Positions 1-11,345 of a stretch of 64,000 bases of DNA are shown in pieces. The translations under genes were made by a program, and so were the position numbers. Source of the stretch: Nectonema munidae (lineage: Eukaryota; Nematomorpha; Nectonematoida; Nectonematidae); NCBI GenBank assembly GCA_030549495.1, contig JAUIRK010000886.1, forward strand, positions 25,228 through 89,227. The letters are read 5' to 3'. The notes beneath the pieces were generated by a model. It saw nothing but the letters and a program-made list of their open reading frames with translations. It was not told the DNA's origin and did no database searches. How positions within the stretch are numbered: the stretch's first letter is position 1; each line of letters opens with the position of its first letter.

Positions 1-429
1 ATCCGTATTGATTACTGTAAATGAAAGAGTTAAATTAATGTAATAGGATACCCAATTTAGGAAAAATGCCCTTATATTTGCTAAATATAATTTAAACAAT
101 CAAATCAATAGAACCAGGCTTGTTGACAATTTGTGAGATGAGAGGCTGAGAAATATGTTTTACCTCTAATGAATATTGTATCAATATTCAAAGAATTATC
201 CTTATATGCAAATGAGTCTTCTATACAACCCTTTCCATAAGATCTTTATAAGGCAAACAGATTTTTAACCTTCGAAGACCAAATATAGAATCGGCTCAAC
301 CCAAAATTGTTTTCCCTAAAGCTTTACAAAGATCATTTTTAGTCATGGTATAAAACCTCCACTAGTTAGTATAGCATATTTAGCGATATAAACGGCAACT
401 GTGAACTATATGAATGATTTGTTATCTTC

Positions 430-2209
430 TTGAGATAGAACAGTGGTTCAAAAGTTTGTAAAAAATTTCGGCGTGGCAAAATTTTTTAATACTTCGGGAT
501 CTCATTAAAAAAATAGTTTGGCTGTCTTGGTCAATGCAACTTTCATATCATTACTCACTTGCAATCTGTTTCGGGATTTGGTTTCAATCTCAAGTAGCAT
601 GAAAACGCTTGCCCACACTTATATGTAGTGGCAAATCTAATCAGAGCTTTCAGAGCAATATTTGCGACATCAGCATAGGACTATCCCATTTCAATCGAAA
701 AAACACTATGAGATACTTCACAAAAATATTTTGCACCTCCTCAATCATTAATCAAATCAATAAACTGTTCTTGAATTAAGAAGTCTTCTGAGGCCAGATT
801 ACTAATAAAGATTATAAACGGGTTTTTGATAAATGGATAGTATTTTTCAAATTTTTATAGGTTAGGAAAATAAAGAGAAATTTCTTTCCTGAGATATGCT
901 ACACCGTGTTTCAGCTCCAGGACATCTTTATTAATGAAAATCTTATTTTCATCAACAAATATGTTGGAAAAGCGAGCAAAATTTTTCTTGTCTAAGAATG
1001 TCATAATTTCAGTTCCATTTCAATAACTGTTTATGACAATGGATTACAGTATTCTCTTTTTTGAAGCGAAAGTTTAAGGTAATTCATGTTTTAAAAAATA
1101 TGTTCACTAAAACGGATATCTGAAAATTATACATGCATGTCTTTGCAGAAATTGTTGAATTTCTTTCCACAGCATCGCTTTGAAACTTTTTCTTTGAAAA
1201 GCTACCTCATGTTTGAGTTCAGCAAGAGTTTTTCAAATTCGAAATAATTTTCTTTACGTAACTCTGAAAAAAACGAGAGTTGAAATCTTTTGCTTTAAAT
1301 AAACAAGCCTTTTTAATAGCTTCATTAAGATCATTTTTCAACACATCAGGTATGATTTTCATTATTGAGGCTTAGTGATGAATAGCGGACTTGGTACCAA
1401 ATACATCTGTAGATTTTTGCTTAATCAAAGTTTGAAAACTAGAACAAAAAATTGCTAGAGTATGGTCAGTATACACATTCCAAGCATTCCATCCATGTGT
1501 TGTAAAAAACTGTTCACCTTGTCAAATATATCTCTTGCAGTGGTTCTACTGCTAGGAGTTTTGTAAAACAAAAAATTTTATACCAGATGCTTGTCATATA
1601 CATATTGCACGTAAACGCAAGGCTGAGCTAAGTTTGCAGTATCCATTGTTTCACTTCACCAAGCTGAATTGCAAAAAGTTGAAAATCGAATTTCTAATCA
1701 ATAAAACCATCTCTGATATTATGTCATCAGACATCTCTCCTATTAGCCTTCTAACAATATCGTTTGACAGGAAGATATGTTTCAACTTTACAATTTTAGA
1801 ACTTCTTAGCACATTCAATAGGATATCATTGCAGCAAGGTAACATAAACTGTTCTTCTATGTTGTTGTCTTTTTGACAAGAGTTTTTTTTTAATTTATTG
1901 AAGGCTTTCAAAACACATTTAATATTTTGCAAAAACATTCCTATGTTATCAAACCTGGATTTGTGCAATCGTTCAGCCTGACATTTAAAATAGTCAATAG
2001 TACTATTTTAAATTAGGCCTGAAAAGCATTAAAAGAAAAAAATAGTACTCAATTCAAAGACTAAGAAGAGTTTAGTTCTTTTTAAATGTGATTTATTGGC
2101 AAATGACCCAATACGGGTCCAATATTATATTTGCGAAAAACAATTCAATCAGTGTCCCCTTCTCGATCCCATTAGAACTTCTTCGCGGACTCCAGTTTGA
2201 AAATCACTG
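430..2209 (-). pseudogene. ZBED5/FAM200-like hAT transposase relic (left copy)
   Basis: Read on the minus strand this is a heavily decayed hAT-type transposase of the ZBED5/FAM200/SCAND3 kind. The best open piece is 1651-1968 (105 codons, containing VRRLIGEMSDDIISEMV, like the family's IKRRI..MS.DI...LV segment). Further on, in shifting frames, come matches to the family's EQFF..HG.W and IMKIIPDVL regions and to the late ISLYFPNL, EKYYPFIKNPF and ALKALIRFATTY segments. Minus-strand position 2209 begins CAGTGATTTTCAAACTG, a typical hAT terminal repeat. Many stops and frameshifts make it non-coding. The opposite terminal repeat was not found. Confidence 0.6.
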
Positions 2210-2639
2210 TGATAGAAGAAGGTTGATACAATCGCAATTACAAACAAGGTAATTTGACTTGATAAAACAGTGCAGTTGTGGTGGGATTGAGAGCTTACAG
2301 TGCAAGTATAATGTAGAGTAATAATGGTGGTGTATTCATTGGACAAAAATTCTTTTATTTGAAAATTATAAATAAAAAAAAAGTTCGCCCTTTCCCCCAA
2401 ATGTTGAGGATGTGCGCGCCTGTTATGATCGTTCGTTGTCATTTCTATTATGTGCCTTCAGCTTCCTTACTTCTCTCATGCTCAAATATTTGTGCTATAA
2501 TAAACTACGTTGGTGAGAAAAACTTGACAAATGATTTTTACGAATTCGATTGACACTTCAACCATTTTTTAGACTCTAATGGCAAAAAAGAGTACATAAA
2601 TGGAAAAAATTATTTAAATTTGAAGGATATTTTTAGTGA

Positions 2640-3860
2640 GAATTTTTTGATTTGAGTTTTTTCCGAAATGTCAAAGTTGATTCATAATTCCACACATTCT
2701 TGCACCCTAATAGGGAAAACTAAGTCCTGAAATGAAGTGAGCATCGTAATAAAAAATATATTTTATTTAAAATATGAAAGTATGTTTATGAGATCATTTT
2801 CAGGCATACATCACTAATTCTCTTTCTAATTTGACGCATTTTTTCTCAGTAATGGTAAAAACTTGGCCAAAAAATGGTACCAGGATGATCAATTTAGTTA
2901 AAAAAATATTTTACTTAAAATGTAAATAAATGTTTTTCAAAAAAAATTCAGACGAAACTAGCAAATTTGGTTTACATTCTAATTACGAAAACTGCGTCCA
3001 AAAATGAAATCGCCATTTTATTAAGAATATAAATAATTTTTGCCGTCAACCACAAATATGATTCACATTTTCACACTCTAATTACAAAAATGAGTCGAGA
3101 AATAAAATCTGTTGCTTCGATTTATTTAAAAAAATATATATTCTATTTAAAATATGGATAAATGTTTTTGGAGACAAGTTTTCAGACGTAAACTGCAAAT
3201 ACCTTTAGTTATTTTCCAATCATAGTTGCTAAAACTGAGTTGAGAGATGAAATTGGCATTGTCAATTTGATATAAAAGATATACTTGGTTTTAAATTTAA
3301 TTAATATTCTTGGAGTTTCTGACGTAAAGCGCAAAATTGATTGACACTTACTTTGAGACATTTTGAAAACGAAATTGCAAAAATGACTCCGAAATTTAAA
3401 TTATAAAAATATGTATCTTTTTTCATTTTCAAGGGTTTTTCATACATATAATTTTCAGGCGTAAACCATAAATTTTATAGACACTCAGAATTTTTCACAC
3501 CCTGATTATGAAAATTGAGTACTAAAATGAATTCAGCATGGCTGTTTAGTATACAAATATATGTTTTATTTAAAATTTGGATTTTTGGGCACAATTTTCA
3601 GGCGAAAATCGCAAATCTGATTGCCACTTTCATAATTTTTCAAACTTAATAGTGAAAATCAAGTTGACAAATGAAATCAGCATTGTCGATTTGGAATAAA
3701 AAAATAATTTTATTTAAAATTTGAATGAACGTTTTCGTAAACATGTTTATAATCAATTAACATTTTGATTGACATTTGCTACAATGTTGCCATGTTTATT
3801 GGAAAGATATGTATTTATAAGCGTTATGCGTTCCAATATATATGATTATAAAATTTCAAG
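2640..3860 (-). repeat. Degenerate tandem array, about 140-bp units (left copy)
   Basis: A recurring motif (GACGTAAACYGCAAAT and variants, then TTTCACACTCTAATTA, AAATGAAATC and TTTTATTTAAAATATG) returns at about 2804, 2951, 3042, 3186, 3322, 3461 and 3601. The spacing is 136-148 bp apart from one short unit of about 91 bp. Units are strongly diverged. The same array recurs in the opposite orientation at 35290-36510 (palindrome partner) and at 49885-51070. All copies share a flanking segment with the GCGTTATGCGTTCCAA motif. No coding capacity is evident. Confidence 0.75.
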
Positions 3861-3959
3861 TGTGTATCTAATGTAAACATTAAGTTATAACTAGGTTAAT
3901 AATTCATCCAACTTCACTGTAGTAGTCTTCTTTAGCTGCCATAGTCCCTCACGTCGTAC

Positions 3960-4115
3960 ACGGTGTGACCATGTGTGATCCAGGCTAGGATTTTCGTGTT
4001 GTATGTCAATTTAAAGGTCAACCTGGATTTTACGAATCCTACGTTTTACGTCCGCCTTCGGTCTCGTGCCGTGCGTAAAACGTAGATTCTAGTGTACTTT
4101 TGAATTAACCATTCT
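3960..4115 (+). repeat. Short dispersed repeat with a 16-bp stem hairpin
   Basis: Bases 4034-4050 and 4074-4089 are inverted repeats (GAATC(C)TACGTTTTACG against CGTAAAACGTAGATTC) around a loop of 23 nt. The upstream part (ATCCAGGCTAGGATTTT, then AAAGGTCAACCTGGA) recurs in diverged form at 11207-11345 inside the hAT-1 element, so this is a dispersed repeat, perhaps a small MITE. It lies about 600 bp upstream of DPAGT1. Confidence 0.5.
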
Positions 4116-4695
4116 GTTTTTGACAGAGTTTGGTCCATTTTCAAAAGAAATAAACACCAGAATTAGATATTTTTAGGGGAGCTTGAAAATTAGCTGGGGG
4201 AGGGGCTTGTGCCCCAAAATTGAATAGGTAGCGCGGGCTCTGCGTTGACCTTCAACTTTGACATAGACATCAGCAAGAAATTGTTGAAATAGTTTCCCTG
4301 CAAAACAGAAAAATCATTTCGTTTAAAGCTCTATTAGATTAGATTCTAATTGGATTAATTTATTGCGTACAGGAGCTAAATGTTGTGGAAAATGATTAAG
4401 ATTTACGTCGCATCCAACTTCGTCCCTAGAAAAAATTAGCCGCTAAATCATAAAATCAATATTTGCAGAAATATAAGGAATATGCATAAGAGGTTGGTTA
4501 TGGAGATATATAGTTTACCCAGGACAAAATATGAAAGTTATGATCTTTTTTGATTTATTAACCGATTTATGCCCACGACAAGCATACGATTTTCGAATTC
4601 ATAATAATTACAATGAAAAAATCTATCGTCTGCGTTTCTTATAAACATTGGGCATAAATGGGTTAAGATATTTAATTTTACATATATTTTGTGTA
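4116..4695. other. Non-coding DNA upstream of DPAGT1
   Basis: No gene is seen. The stretch is AT-rich with one GC-richer patch around 4190-4245. It probably contains the DPAGT1 promoter or 5' untranslated region, but I recognise no specific promoter motif. Confidence 0.4.
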
Positions 4696-4708
4696 ACTTT
4701 ATTTTTAG
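4696..4708 (+). other. Splice-acceptor-like tract abutting the DPAGT1 start codon
   Basis: The pyrimidine-rich run ending TTTATTTTTAG sits immediately before the ATG at 4709. This has the form of a 3' splice site, either for an intron in the 5' leader or for spliced-leader trans-splicing. It is identical in the right-arm copy (34433 upward, minus strand). A chance AG in AT-rich DNA cannot be excluded. Confidence 0.4.
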
Positions 4709-5932
4709 ATGGAAGAAAGTGACAACCTTTTGTATTTCAATGTTGGTGTCAACATCATTTTTTCATTGATAGCATCATTTGCAACGTACACTGCCATTCC
4801 CAATTTTATTCCTTTATTCTTGCGCGCAAATTTAAAAGGCAGAGATGTACATAAACGCCATCAACCTATCTTGCCTGAGGCAATTGGAGTTGTTTCTGGA
4901 ACCGTTTACTTAATTACCATGTTCGTTTTTATTCCAATACCATTCTACCTATCGAATGTTTCTCTCGGCTTTTTCTCATACAAATTGTTTGTAGAATTTC
5001 TGGCTGGAATCCTTTCCATTTGCTGCATGCTTTTTCTAGGCTTTGCAGACGACGTTCTAGATTTGAAATGGCGCCACAGAATATCTCTGCCTTTGATCTC
5101 ATCTCTACCCCTGCTTGTGATTTATATGGTGAATATAAACTCCACTATAATAGCAGTGCCCTGGCCTTTAATCCGCTATTTCGGCTCCTACATCGACATC
5201 CATTTCTTTTATTACATTTACATGGCATCCTTGTCCATCTTTTGCACGAATTCTGTGAACATCCTTGCAGGCATCAACGGATTGGAGATCGGCCAGAGTG
5301 TAGTCATTTGCATGTCCATCATGCTTTTCAACTTGTGCGAGATGTTTAACGAGCACTGGCGCAGACACTTGTTCTCCCTTTATTTCTTGATTCCCTACAT
5401 TTTCACAACGATCCCTCTGCTTTATTACAACGCTTTTCCCGCAAAAGTCCTGGTTGGAGACACCTTTTGTTACTACTCAGGAATGACAATAGCCATGATA
5501 GCAATACTCGGTCACTTCACCAAAACAGTTATGCTTTTCTTCATTCCCCAAATTTTCAACTTTGTCTTCTCCCTTCCCCAGCTCCTGCGAATTGTGCCTT
5601 GTCCCAGACATCGAATGCCTTCCTACCTTCCTCATTCTGATGCACTCGTTCCAAGCTTCACCACATGCAAAAAGTCGAGCTTATCCGCGCTTGCGTCCCA
5701 AACTTTGCGTGCATTGCACGCAACTTCCTTGATTTCATTGCGAGAATATCGAGAAGATCAGGTTGTCTACGTCAAGTTTTCTAATTTGACTTTTCTTTGC
5801 TTGCTTTTGAAGACTTTAGGTCCTCTTCCAGAAAAGTCTTTGACAAGAATCATCGTTATAATACAAATATGTTTAAGTGTATTTGCTTTTTTCATTCGTT
5901 ATCCCGTTGGCAATTATTTTTATCACTTTTAA
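4709..5932 (+). CDS. DPAGT1: UDP-GlcNAc:dolichyl-phosphate GlcNAc-1-phosphotransferase (left copy)
   Basis: The product is the ER-membrane enzyme (ALG7 in yeast) that transfers GlcNAc-1-phosphate from UDP-GlcNAc to dolichyl phosphate, the first step of N-glycan precursor synthesis and the step blocked by tunicamycin. It has 407 residues; the human protein has 408. Family landmarks are in order: first membrane segment at about 10-30, FADDVLD at 112-118, NSVNILAGINGLE at 181-193, the Mg-binding region VGDTFCY at 249-255, the cytosolic PCPRHRMP loop at 297-304, and a hydrophobic C-terminal helix. N184, D251 and R302 match the catalytic or substrate-binding residues known in the human enzyme, offset by one. 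The whole gene is one exon. The ATG is chosen because the N-terminal extension before the first helix matches human length. This is the only recognisable host gene in the window, and it is present twice. Confidence 0.95.
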   Translation: MEESDNLLYFNVGVNIIFSLIASFATYTAIPNFIPLFLRANLKGRDVHKRHQPILPEAIGVVSGTVYLITMFVFIPIPFYLSNVSLGFFSYKLFVEFLAGILSICCMLFLGFADDVLDLKWRHRISLPLISSLPLLVIYMVNINSTIIAVPWPLIRYFGSYIDIHFFYYIYMASLSIFCTNSVNILAGINGLEIGQSVVICMSIMLFNLCEMFNEHWRRHLFSLYFLIPYIFTTIPLLYYNAFPAKVLVGDTFCYYSGMTIAMIAILGHFTKTVMLFFIPQIFNFVFSLPQLLRIVPCPRHRMPSYLPHSDALVPSFTTCKKSSLSALASQTLRALHATSLISLREYREDQVVYVKFSNLTFLCLLLKTLGPLPEKSLTRIIVIIQICLSVFAFFIRYPVGNYFYHF

Positions 5933-6035
5933 TCACCATCAATCTCCCTTTAAGGTCCTTGTTATTCAATATGCTATGTGATTTACTTGCAGAAATATCG
6001 GTGATAGACATCGTGTATCGATTTTTTATACGTAT

Positions 6036-6041
6036 AATAAA
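6036..6041 (+). terminator. Poly(A) signal of DPAGT1 (left copy)
   Basis: AATAAA lies about 105 bases after the DPAGT1 stop codon, followed by a T-rich stretch. It is conserved in the right arm. Confidence 0.6.
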
Positions 6042-7110
6042 ATCTTGCTTTTTGTAATTGTTCTAAACTGGTGGATTTTGCATACACCTACAGATCTCGT
6101 TTTGAAAGAACTCTCTTTTATTTTAACTTTTTTGCTTTTGACTGCAGTAGTTTCTAACATTTTTGTACTCACGAGCCCTTACCCAGAAACTTAAAACCCC
6201 ACTATTGGAGTTACTGCCCGTTGCCTGGAATTTGGCCGAAAATTTAATTATTAACCGTATTTGAGGCAGGGGGGGGGGGGGCAGAATCCCCCCCCCCCCC
6301 CCCTCTAAAACATATATAATTTATTCGTAAACTACTAACTTAAACGAATTGTCCTTTTTTGACTTTTTCTAAATGACTCTTTGCATTGATTTAAAAGAAA
6401 TTTTATTAATTTCTCATAAGAAATAGTTTCACAATAAATGTGCTGTGAAAACGGTAAAATAGAAGTAGAAAGTTCCTTCTTTTCTTATTGAGTTTCAAGA
6501 AATTTTTCCTCGTAAAACCCATTAATTTTTAACAAAAATAGAACGTATAGTAACTTTTATTGAGTTCACCTTTGAACAAATAATTTTTCAGTCATTGAAC
6601 TTCAAGGATACATCTAAAAATACACTATTTATGAAGAAACTAATGCCAATTTAAAACTTTTCAATTGACAACTTTGTTTATATAAAGATATAAAAAATAA
6701 TATTTAGTTAACAAAATCTGAAGCGATTTAACTTTGCTTAAAGGCACAAACTGTATCAACAAGTTGGCTTTTATAAAGCTTTAGTAAAAATGAAAACCTT
6801 AGATATTACCTCAATATATCAATTTCATCTTTACTTTTGTCAATAAAAGTAGACTCTAATCCAGTTTATAAGAGCTTGAATGTTTAAGTTGACCAAGTTT
6901 TGCGAATCTTCCAATGCTTGTGACGTCATAATAGAAGTTAGACAAAACTCCAGAGGATTATTTTTTATTTAAATAAATTAAAAAAAAAAATTCATGAAAA
7001 TTTACAATTCATTTAACCATAAAAATCTCATGCTATTACTGCTATAATTTTGAAGATAAATGGTGTTCAAAAATTTAAAGTGGAAATTGAAATCTCAACT
7101 TATTGAAGGG
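6042..7110. other. Non-coding AT-rich stretch (mirrored at about 32030-33095)
   Basis: I see no gene here. It contains the G/C-run hairpin at 6269-6303 and otherwise A- and T-rich sequence. It separates DPAGT1 from the retroelement fossil. Confidence 0.5.
6269..6303. repeat. G13-N6-C16 homopolymer hairpin
   Basis: Thirteen G, then CAGAAT, then sixteen C: a simple-sequence inverted repeat able to fold into a GC hairpin, with a G-run able to form G-quadruplexes. Its right-arm partner at 32840-32872 reads G21-N6-C6, so the run lengths are very different between arms. Slippage, in cells or in sequencing, is expected here. Confidence 0.85.
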
Positions 7111-7118
7111 CGGTTTTG

Positions 7119-8290
7119 TTAAATGAAATAAACGTGTAGTTTGCAAATTATAGTCTTTTTCTTTTTATCAAAGATTCTGTAAGGTCTAATACGTAGGAAA
7201 CCAGCTATGATGAGATATCTCATACGATGCATTTTGTTGTATTTTATATTTCCAGCGATTACCGTCACGTCTGCTCGTTTGTATGAACATATGAGTATTG
7301 CCACACACAGAGAAACTTGTGGCATGCAATGGAAGGCATTTTTTCTAAATTTAATAATCCTATCTGGTAGGATTTGGCTTACTCCCAGAATGCTCGGGAA
7401 GCTTGCTTCCCAGAAACCTTCAAGACATTGGAGAACAGGTTCCATATCGTCTTTTGTTGATTTAGTTGCAGCAGCGCTTCTTCTGGAAGGTTCGTCTGCG
7501 GGATTTTCATTGCTAGCAATGTAGGAGACGTTTTCCCTGAGGAAATCGTAATTTCCAAATTTCATCAAAAAGCGATTATGATGAAACTATTGGTGGATTT
7601 TCCACCTGCATTTTTAACCACTTCAATAGCGACTTGGAGAATTAGACCTTATGTGGTAAAGTGGGAAGAGCAAGTGCCCGAGGGCAAGGGCGAGTAGCTC
7701 CAAATCCGCTATACCCCAATCTTAAACTATCAAGGGGAGGCTATATGTTTTATTTCTATTGTCGGTGATGCCTAGCCCTTTGAGCGAGGCGTCAACAAAA
7801 ACGCAACCCCCTTGGGTTCCGTGTACTTGTACATTTTCCATGAGGAAAAAACCGTGTTCCATCCCTCTCTGAGAAGGAACTTAATGATGTCTTCATTCGC
7901 GGTTTGGTCCAGGATTCTGAATCCTAGTGAGAAAAATCTTGGTCTGTGTGCCCAGATAATAAGTAATTACTCCTAAAATTCTCTGGCACCATTTCACCGA
8001 TGGTGACCATTTCATCAAGTTACTCATAGCTAACGCGACCATAGCCTTAATTATGAGCGTTCTGTTCTTTGGAGGAATGAACATTTCATGTTGGCGAATG
8101 TCAATCGTTACCCCCAAAAAATTTAGTTCTTGGGTTATTGATTTCTCTCTGTTAACTACGATTTTGCATTCGTTTTCTAGAAACTCGATGAACCGTAGTC
8201 CATATATGTTGGTGTCTTCTTCCGTTTCTCCTAAGAGAAGGAAATCGTCTAAGTATAATATGATCTAGAGCCTCACCTCTGGGTATCTTC
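7119..8290 (-). mobile_element. Retroelement fossil, RT/RNase H end (left arm)
   Basis: This is the 3' portion of an old reverse-transcribing element. On the minus strand it shows the second half of a reverse transcriptase (YLDDFLLLG at about 8250, then FLGVTID) followed by an RNase H-like region ending in YIASNENPADEPSR. The family is unclear: a DIRS/Ngaro-type element or an LTR relative. It is broken. Its 5' portion lies at 15330-16800, and a younger LINE is inserted between the two. Its age is unknown, but it predates the LINE insertion and the palindrome. Confidence 0.6.
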
Positions 8291-8910
8291 CTAGGAAGGT
8301 ACCTTTACCTAATATAAATTTTTTTTTTGCTCTAACTTTAATGGCTGATTTTTATTTTCAATTGATCCCTGTTTCAAAACAAAAATAAAAGTAATGATTA
8401 AAAAAGAGTGCTGAGTTCAACATCTATACAAACTATTAAATAAAAAAAAAAGTTTCTATCTCTTGAAAAGCTTATACATATAGCTTATATTACATTAATT
8501 TAACTCATTCAACTTTTTCTTCGATGATCATGGATATTGCTAATATTGTTGAGATTGCGAGAAAAGGCGAAATTAAATCACTTCTCTCAAGAGAAATTTC
8601 TAAAGAAAAGGTATGTGAAGCTCTCATCTATGTTCTAAAAAATAAAGATGATGCAATACTAAATCTTAGCAATAAAGTTGATAAGGTACTTGATCAGTTC
8701 CTTTCTTTCAAGTCGATAATTACTGATGTTGATGATAAAGTGAACAAGCAACAAGCAAGCAAATCTAATAACTATAGCACGAAAAAAATTGACCTAAAAA
8801 TTAAATGAAATTGACCTTAAAATATTGACATTATTGACTTAAAAACTTTAAAATTGACTAAAAAAATTGACTTTTTTAAATAAAGTTTACATGTATAAAT
8901 GTTTATTTTT

Positions 8911-10292
8911 TTATGATAAATGTATATTATGCATAACATCATAATTGTAGTTCATTATCAGGTACTTTGCAACGTTTTCATCATTAAAATTTCGATTTTT
9001 GTTCAATATATTATTTAGCATTGAGAAACTTCTTTCGACTTTTATTGAAGTTGGCTGCGCATTTTCCAGCAAACTGTACAGATGTGGGCTAATATCTTCT
9101 CTTGTTTTTTTCATGATAATTTCCACATCATTATTTTCTAATCTGTTGGAAATATATTTATCCAAGTCACAAATGTCGTCCATGATTTTTAGGTGTAGTA
9201 TATCTTGATATGCCTCATGAACACAGTAATTCTCATCTTTGCACTTTTCCACTAAATCCAGCAACGGTTTGTACTTTAATATTTCCTTCAAGTTTTCTGA
9301 TAAAGATTCTACAACAATGGCTTCTTTAGCTTTTTCAACAATAGTTCCATCATCAGAAAACTCAAGCACAATTTTCCTAACATCAACGTATTTTTCTGCA
9401 TACCAAAAAGCAGCTCTCAACCAAGACGCCCATCTTGTAACAACAGGCTTAGGTGGTAAGCCAATTTCTTGGAAAATTTTCTGCCTTCTTTTGTTTTTCA
9501 CCGTCAACATCTTGAGAGAAGAAATTAGATTATCAACTTTTCCAAATCTTATTCTGATATTCAAGCAACAATTATGCAAAAGATGCGCCAAACAAAATAT
9601 ATGGAATAAATTTGGATACAAAATTTTTAAGGTCTTTCCAGCTTTTTTCATGTATGTAGCTGCATCAGTAATAAGAAGAACAAAGTTTTCTCTTTTGTTC
9701 CCAGGTATTTTATTTCTTCATCAATAATTTGCGTAATTTTTTTGGCTATCAACTGAAGTTGAAAAACAAACGGAGTCAATTAGGTACGCTTTTTTAGGGA
9801 AATTTAAATCACAAACTAAAACATTAACATAAGACTTGTTTGCGAATGTAGACTCATCTACAATTAAAAACAAGTAGCTATCTTTCACTTTTTTCTTTAT
9901 ACTCTCTTTAACACATTCTGCAAGACTTTTAATGTAGTATCGACAGGAATTTGCATTGGGGCATTCATAACCCATGTATTTGAATAATTCTTTAATTGAA
10001 GGATGATTCAGTTTATTAAGAGGTATATTTGCTGATAAGAAAGATTCTGTTACTTTTTTTATGAAATTATTATCGTGAATGAAGGTTTGACTGGAAGAAG
10101 ATGGAAGATTAACTTTTTTTGAGTGTTTTTCAGTTTTTCTATGACTTTCAATAAAAAACAATTTGCTGTGATTAACGAGGCAGTTACAAAGCTTGCAAAA
10201 AGTTCATTTTTAGGAGTTGTTTTGAACTCATCAGGAAACTTTACTAATATTTCTTTAACCTTTTGCGATGAACTTTTTGCAGTTTTTGGCAT
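8911..10292 (-). pseudogene. hAT-1 transposase (left copy), frameshifted
   Basis: The protein is about 460 residues in three open pieces (10292-10059, 10161-9721, 9651-8911). Visible features are a Cys/His finger (LCNCLVNHSKLFFIESHRKTEKH in the right-arm copy, spread over two frames here), an RNase H-like core with VDESTFANKSYVN and LITDAATYMKKAGK, the FCLAHLLHNC motif, a VVTRWASWL segment, and the hAT dimerisation signature IKVERSFSMLNNILNKNRNF near the C-terminus. It resembles CGGBP1/ZBED-like hAT transposases of arthropods and cnidarians. The frame changes lie at homopolymers (T7 at 9737-9743, T4 at 9693-9696, A5 at 10197-10201) whose lengths differ in the other arm. Some may therefore be sequencing errors and not real damage. 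Confidence 0.8.
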
Positions 10293-11194
10293 TTGTCAAA
10301 CAAGAGAAAACATCAAAAACAACTTATACTAGCTTAGTTATGAAAAAATTCAAAAGTAGTAAGAAATTGGAATTCGAAATATAAAAAAACAAGCGAAAAG
10401 AAAATTATATGACAACTGAGTAATTAGAGATTTGTATAAATGAAAGTTTCGACAGATGTCAATGAGTTAGTGTATTACTGTTTCAATAATGATCTATAAA
10501 AGAAAAGCATCTTTGGCTTCTTACATAAGTGATAGATATCTAACGTATATCTATGTCAAAGATAAATAATTGAAAGAGATTGCTAAGCTTTTCTCAGACA
10601 CAATAATGTTGTCATTTTGAGCAAACAAAATTGTTACATACGTGATATCAAACATACATAGAAAGAACATATGTCAAAAATAAATAATGGAAAAAGACTA
10701 TTGAAGAAACTTTTCTCAGATTATTATTGACAATGATGTTTTCATTTTGTTCTTGATTTAGAGTAATTCGAAGGCATGAAATGTTATTCGAATGTGGGAA
10801 ATGAGTGTTGTAATAGAAATAAAATCATAACGTAAGCATATTTGAGTATCAAAGATGTTCATTTAACAAATTTGCATACAGTCTATCCTAGATCTAACTT
10901 ACCCTGATTTTGCGTTGAGTAAATTTCATGTCATTGCAGAATTATCGTTTAGTATTAATTTTTTTTTTATTTTATGTATCAAAATTTTTATAAATGTAGG
11001 CAAGTCGTAGTCGTAAAGTTTGTTCTACAATAAGTAACATATATAAAGCTAGTTAGACAACAAAACAGTGCATTCTTAAGGAATGCAAAGGATAACAAGT
11101 CGACTCTATCGCGTAATTGTTATCCCCGATGAAATTCTACTTTGTCAATATACTTGCCACCAAATGAGTTTTCAATGTATAACACTATTTAACA

Positions 11195-11345
11195 TCGTTC
11201 AATTTGGACCATTTGTCATCCAGGATAGGATTTTTGTGTTATATGATTGATAAGTTAAAGGTCAACCTAGACTTCACTGATCTTGTGATTTATTTCTGGG
11301 TGCCAGTCTCGTCTCGGACACAAAATGTAGGGCATCTGTGTTCTA
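11195..11345 (+). repeat. Second, diverged copy of the short dispersed repeat
   Basis: It shares ATCCAGG.TAGGATTTTTGTGTT and AAAGGTCAACCT with 3960-4115 in the same order and orientation, but lacks the strong hairpin. It lies inside the hAT-1 5' region. Confidence 0.45.

Noticed and set aside
2149-2553. Overlapping 64- and 97-codon frames near the hAT-type terminus, and their right-arm mirrors
   Set aside because: They lie on opposite strands of the same non-coding repeat sequence, with no recognisable domain.
5020-5368. Open frames overlapping DPAGT1 on both strands
   Set aside because: They are shadows of the strongly conserved DPAGT1 frame and match no family.
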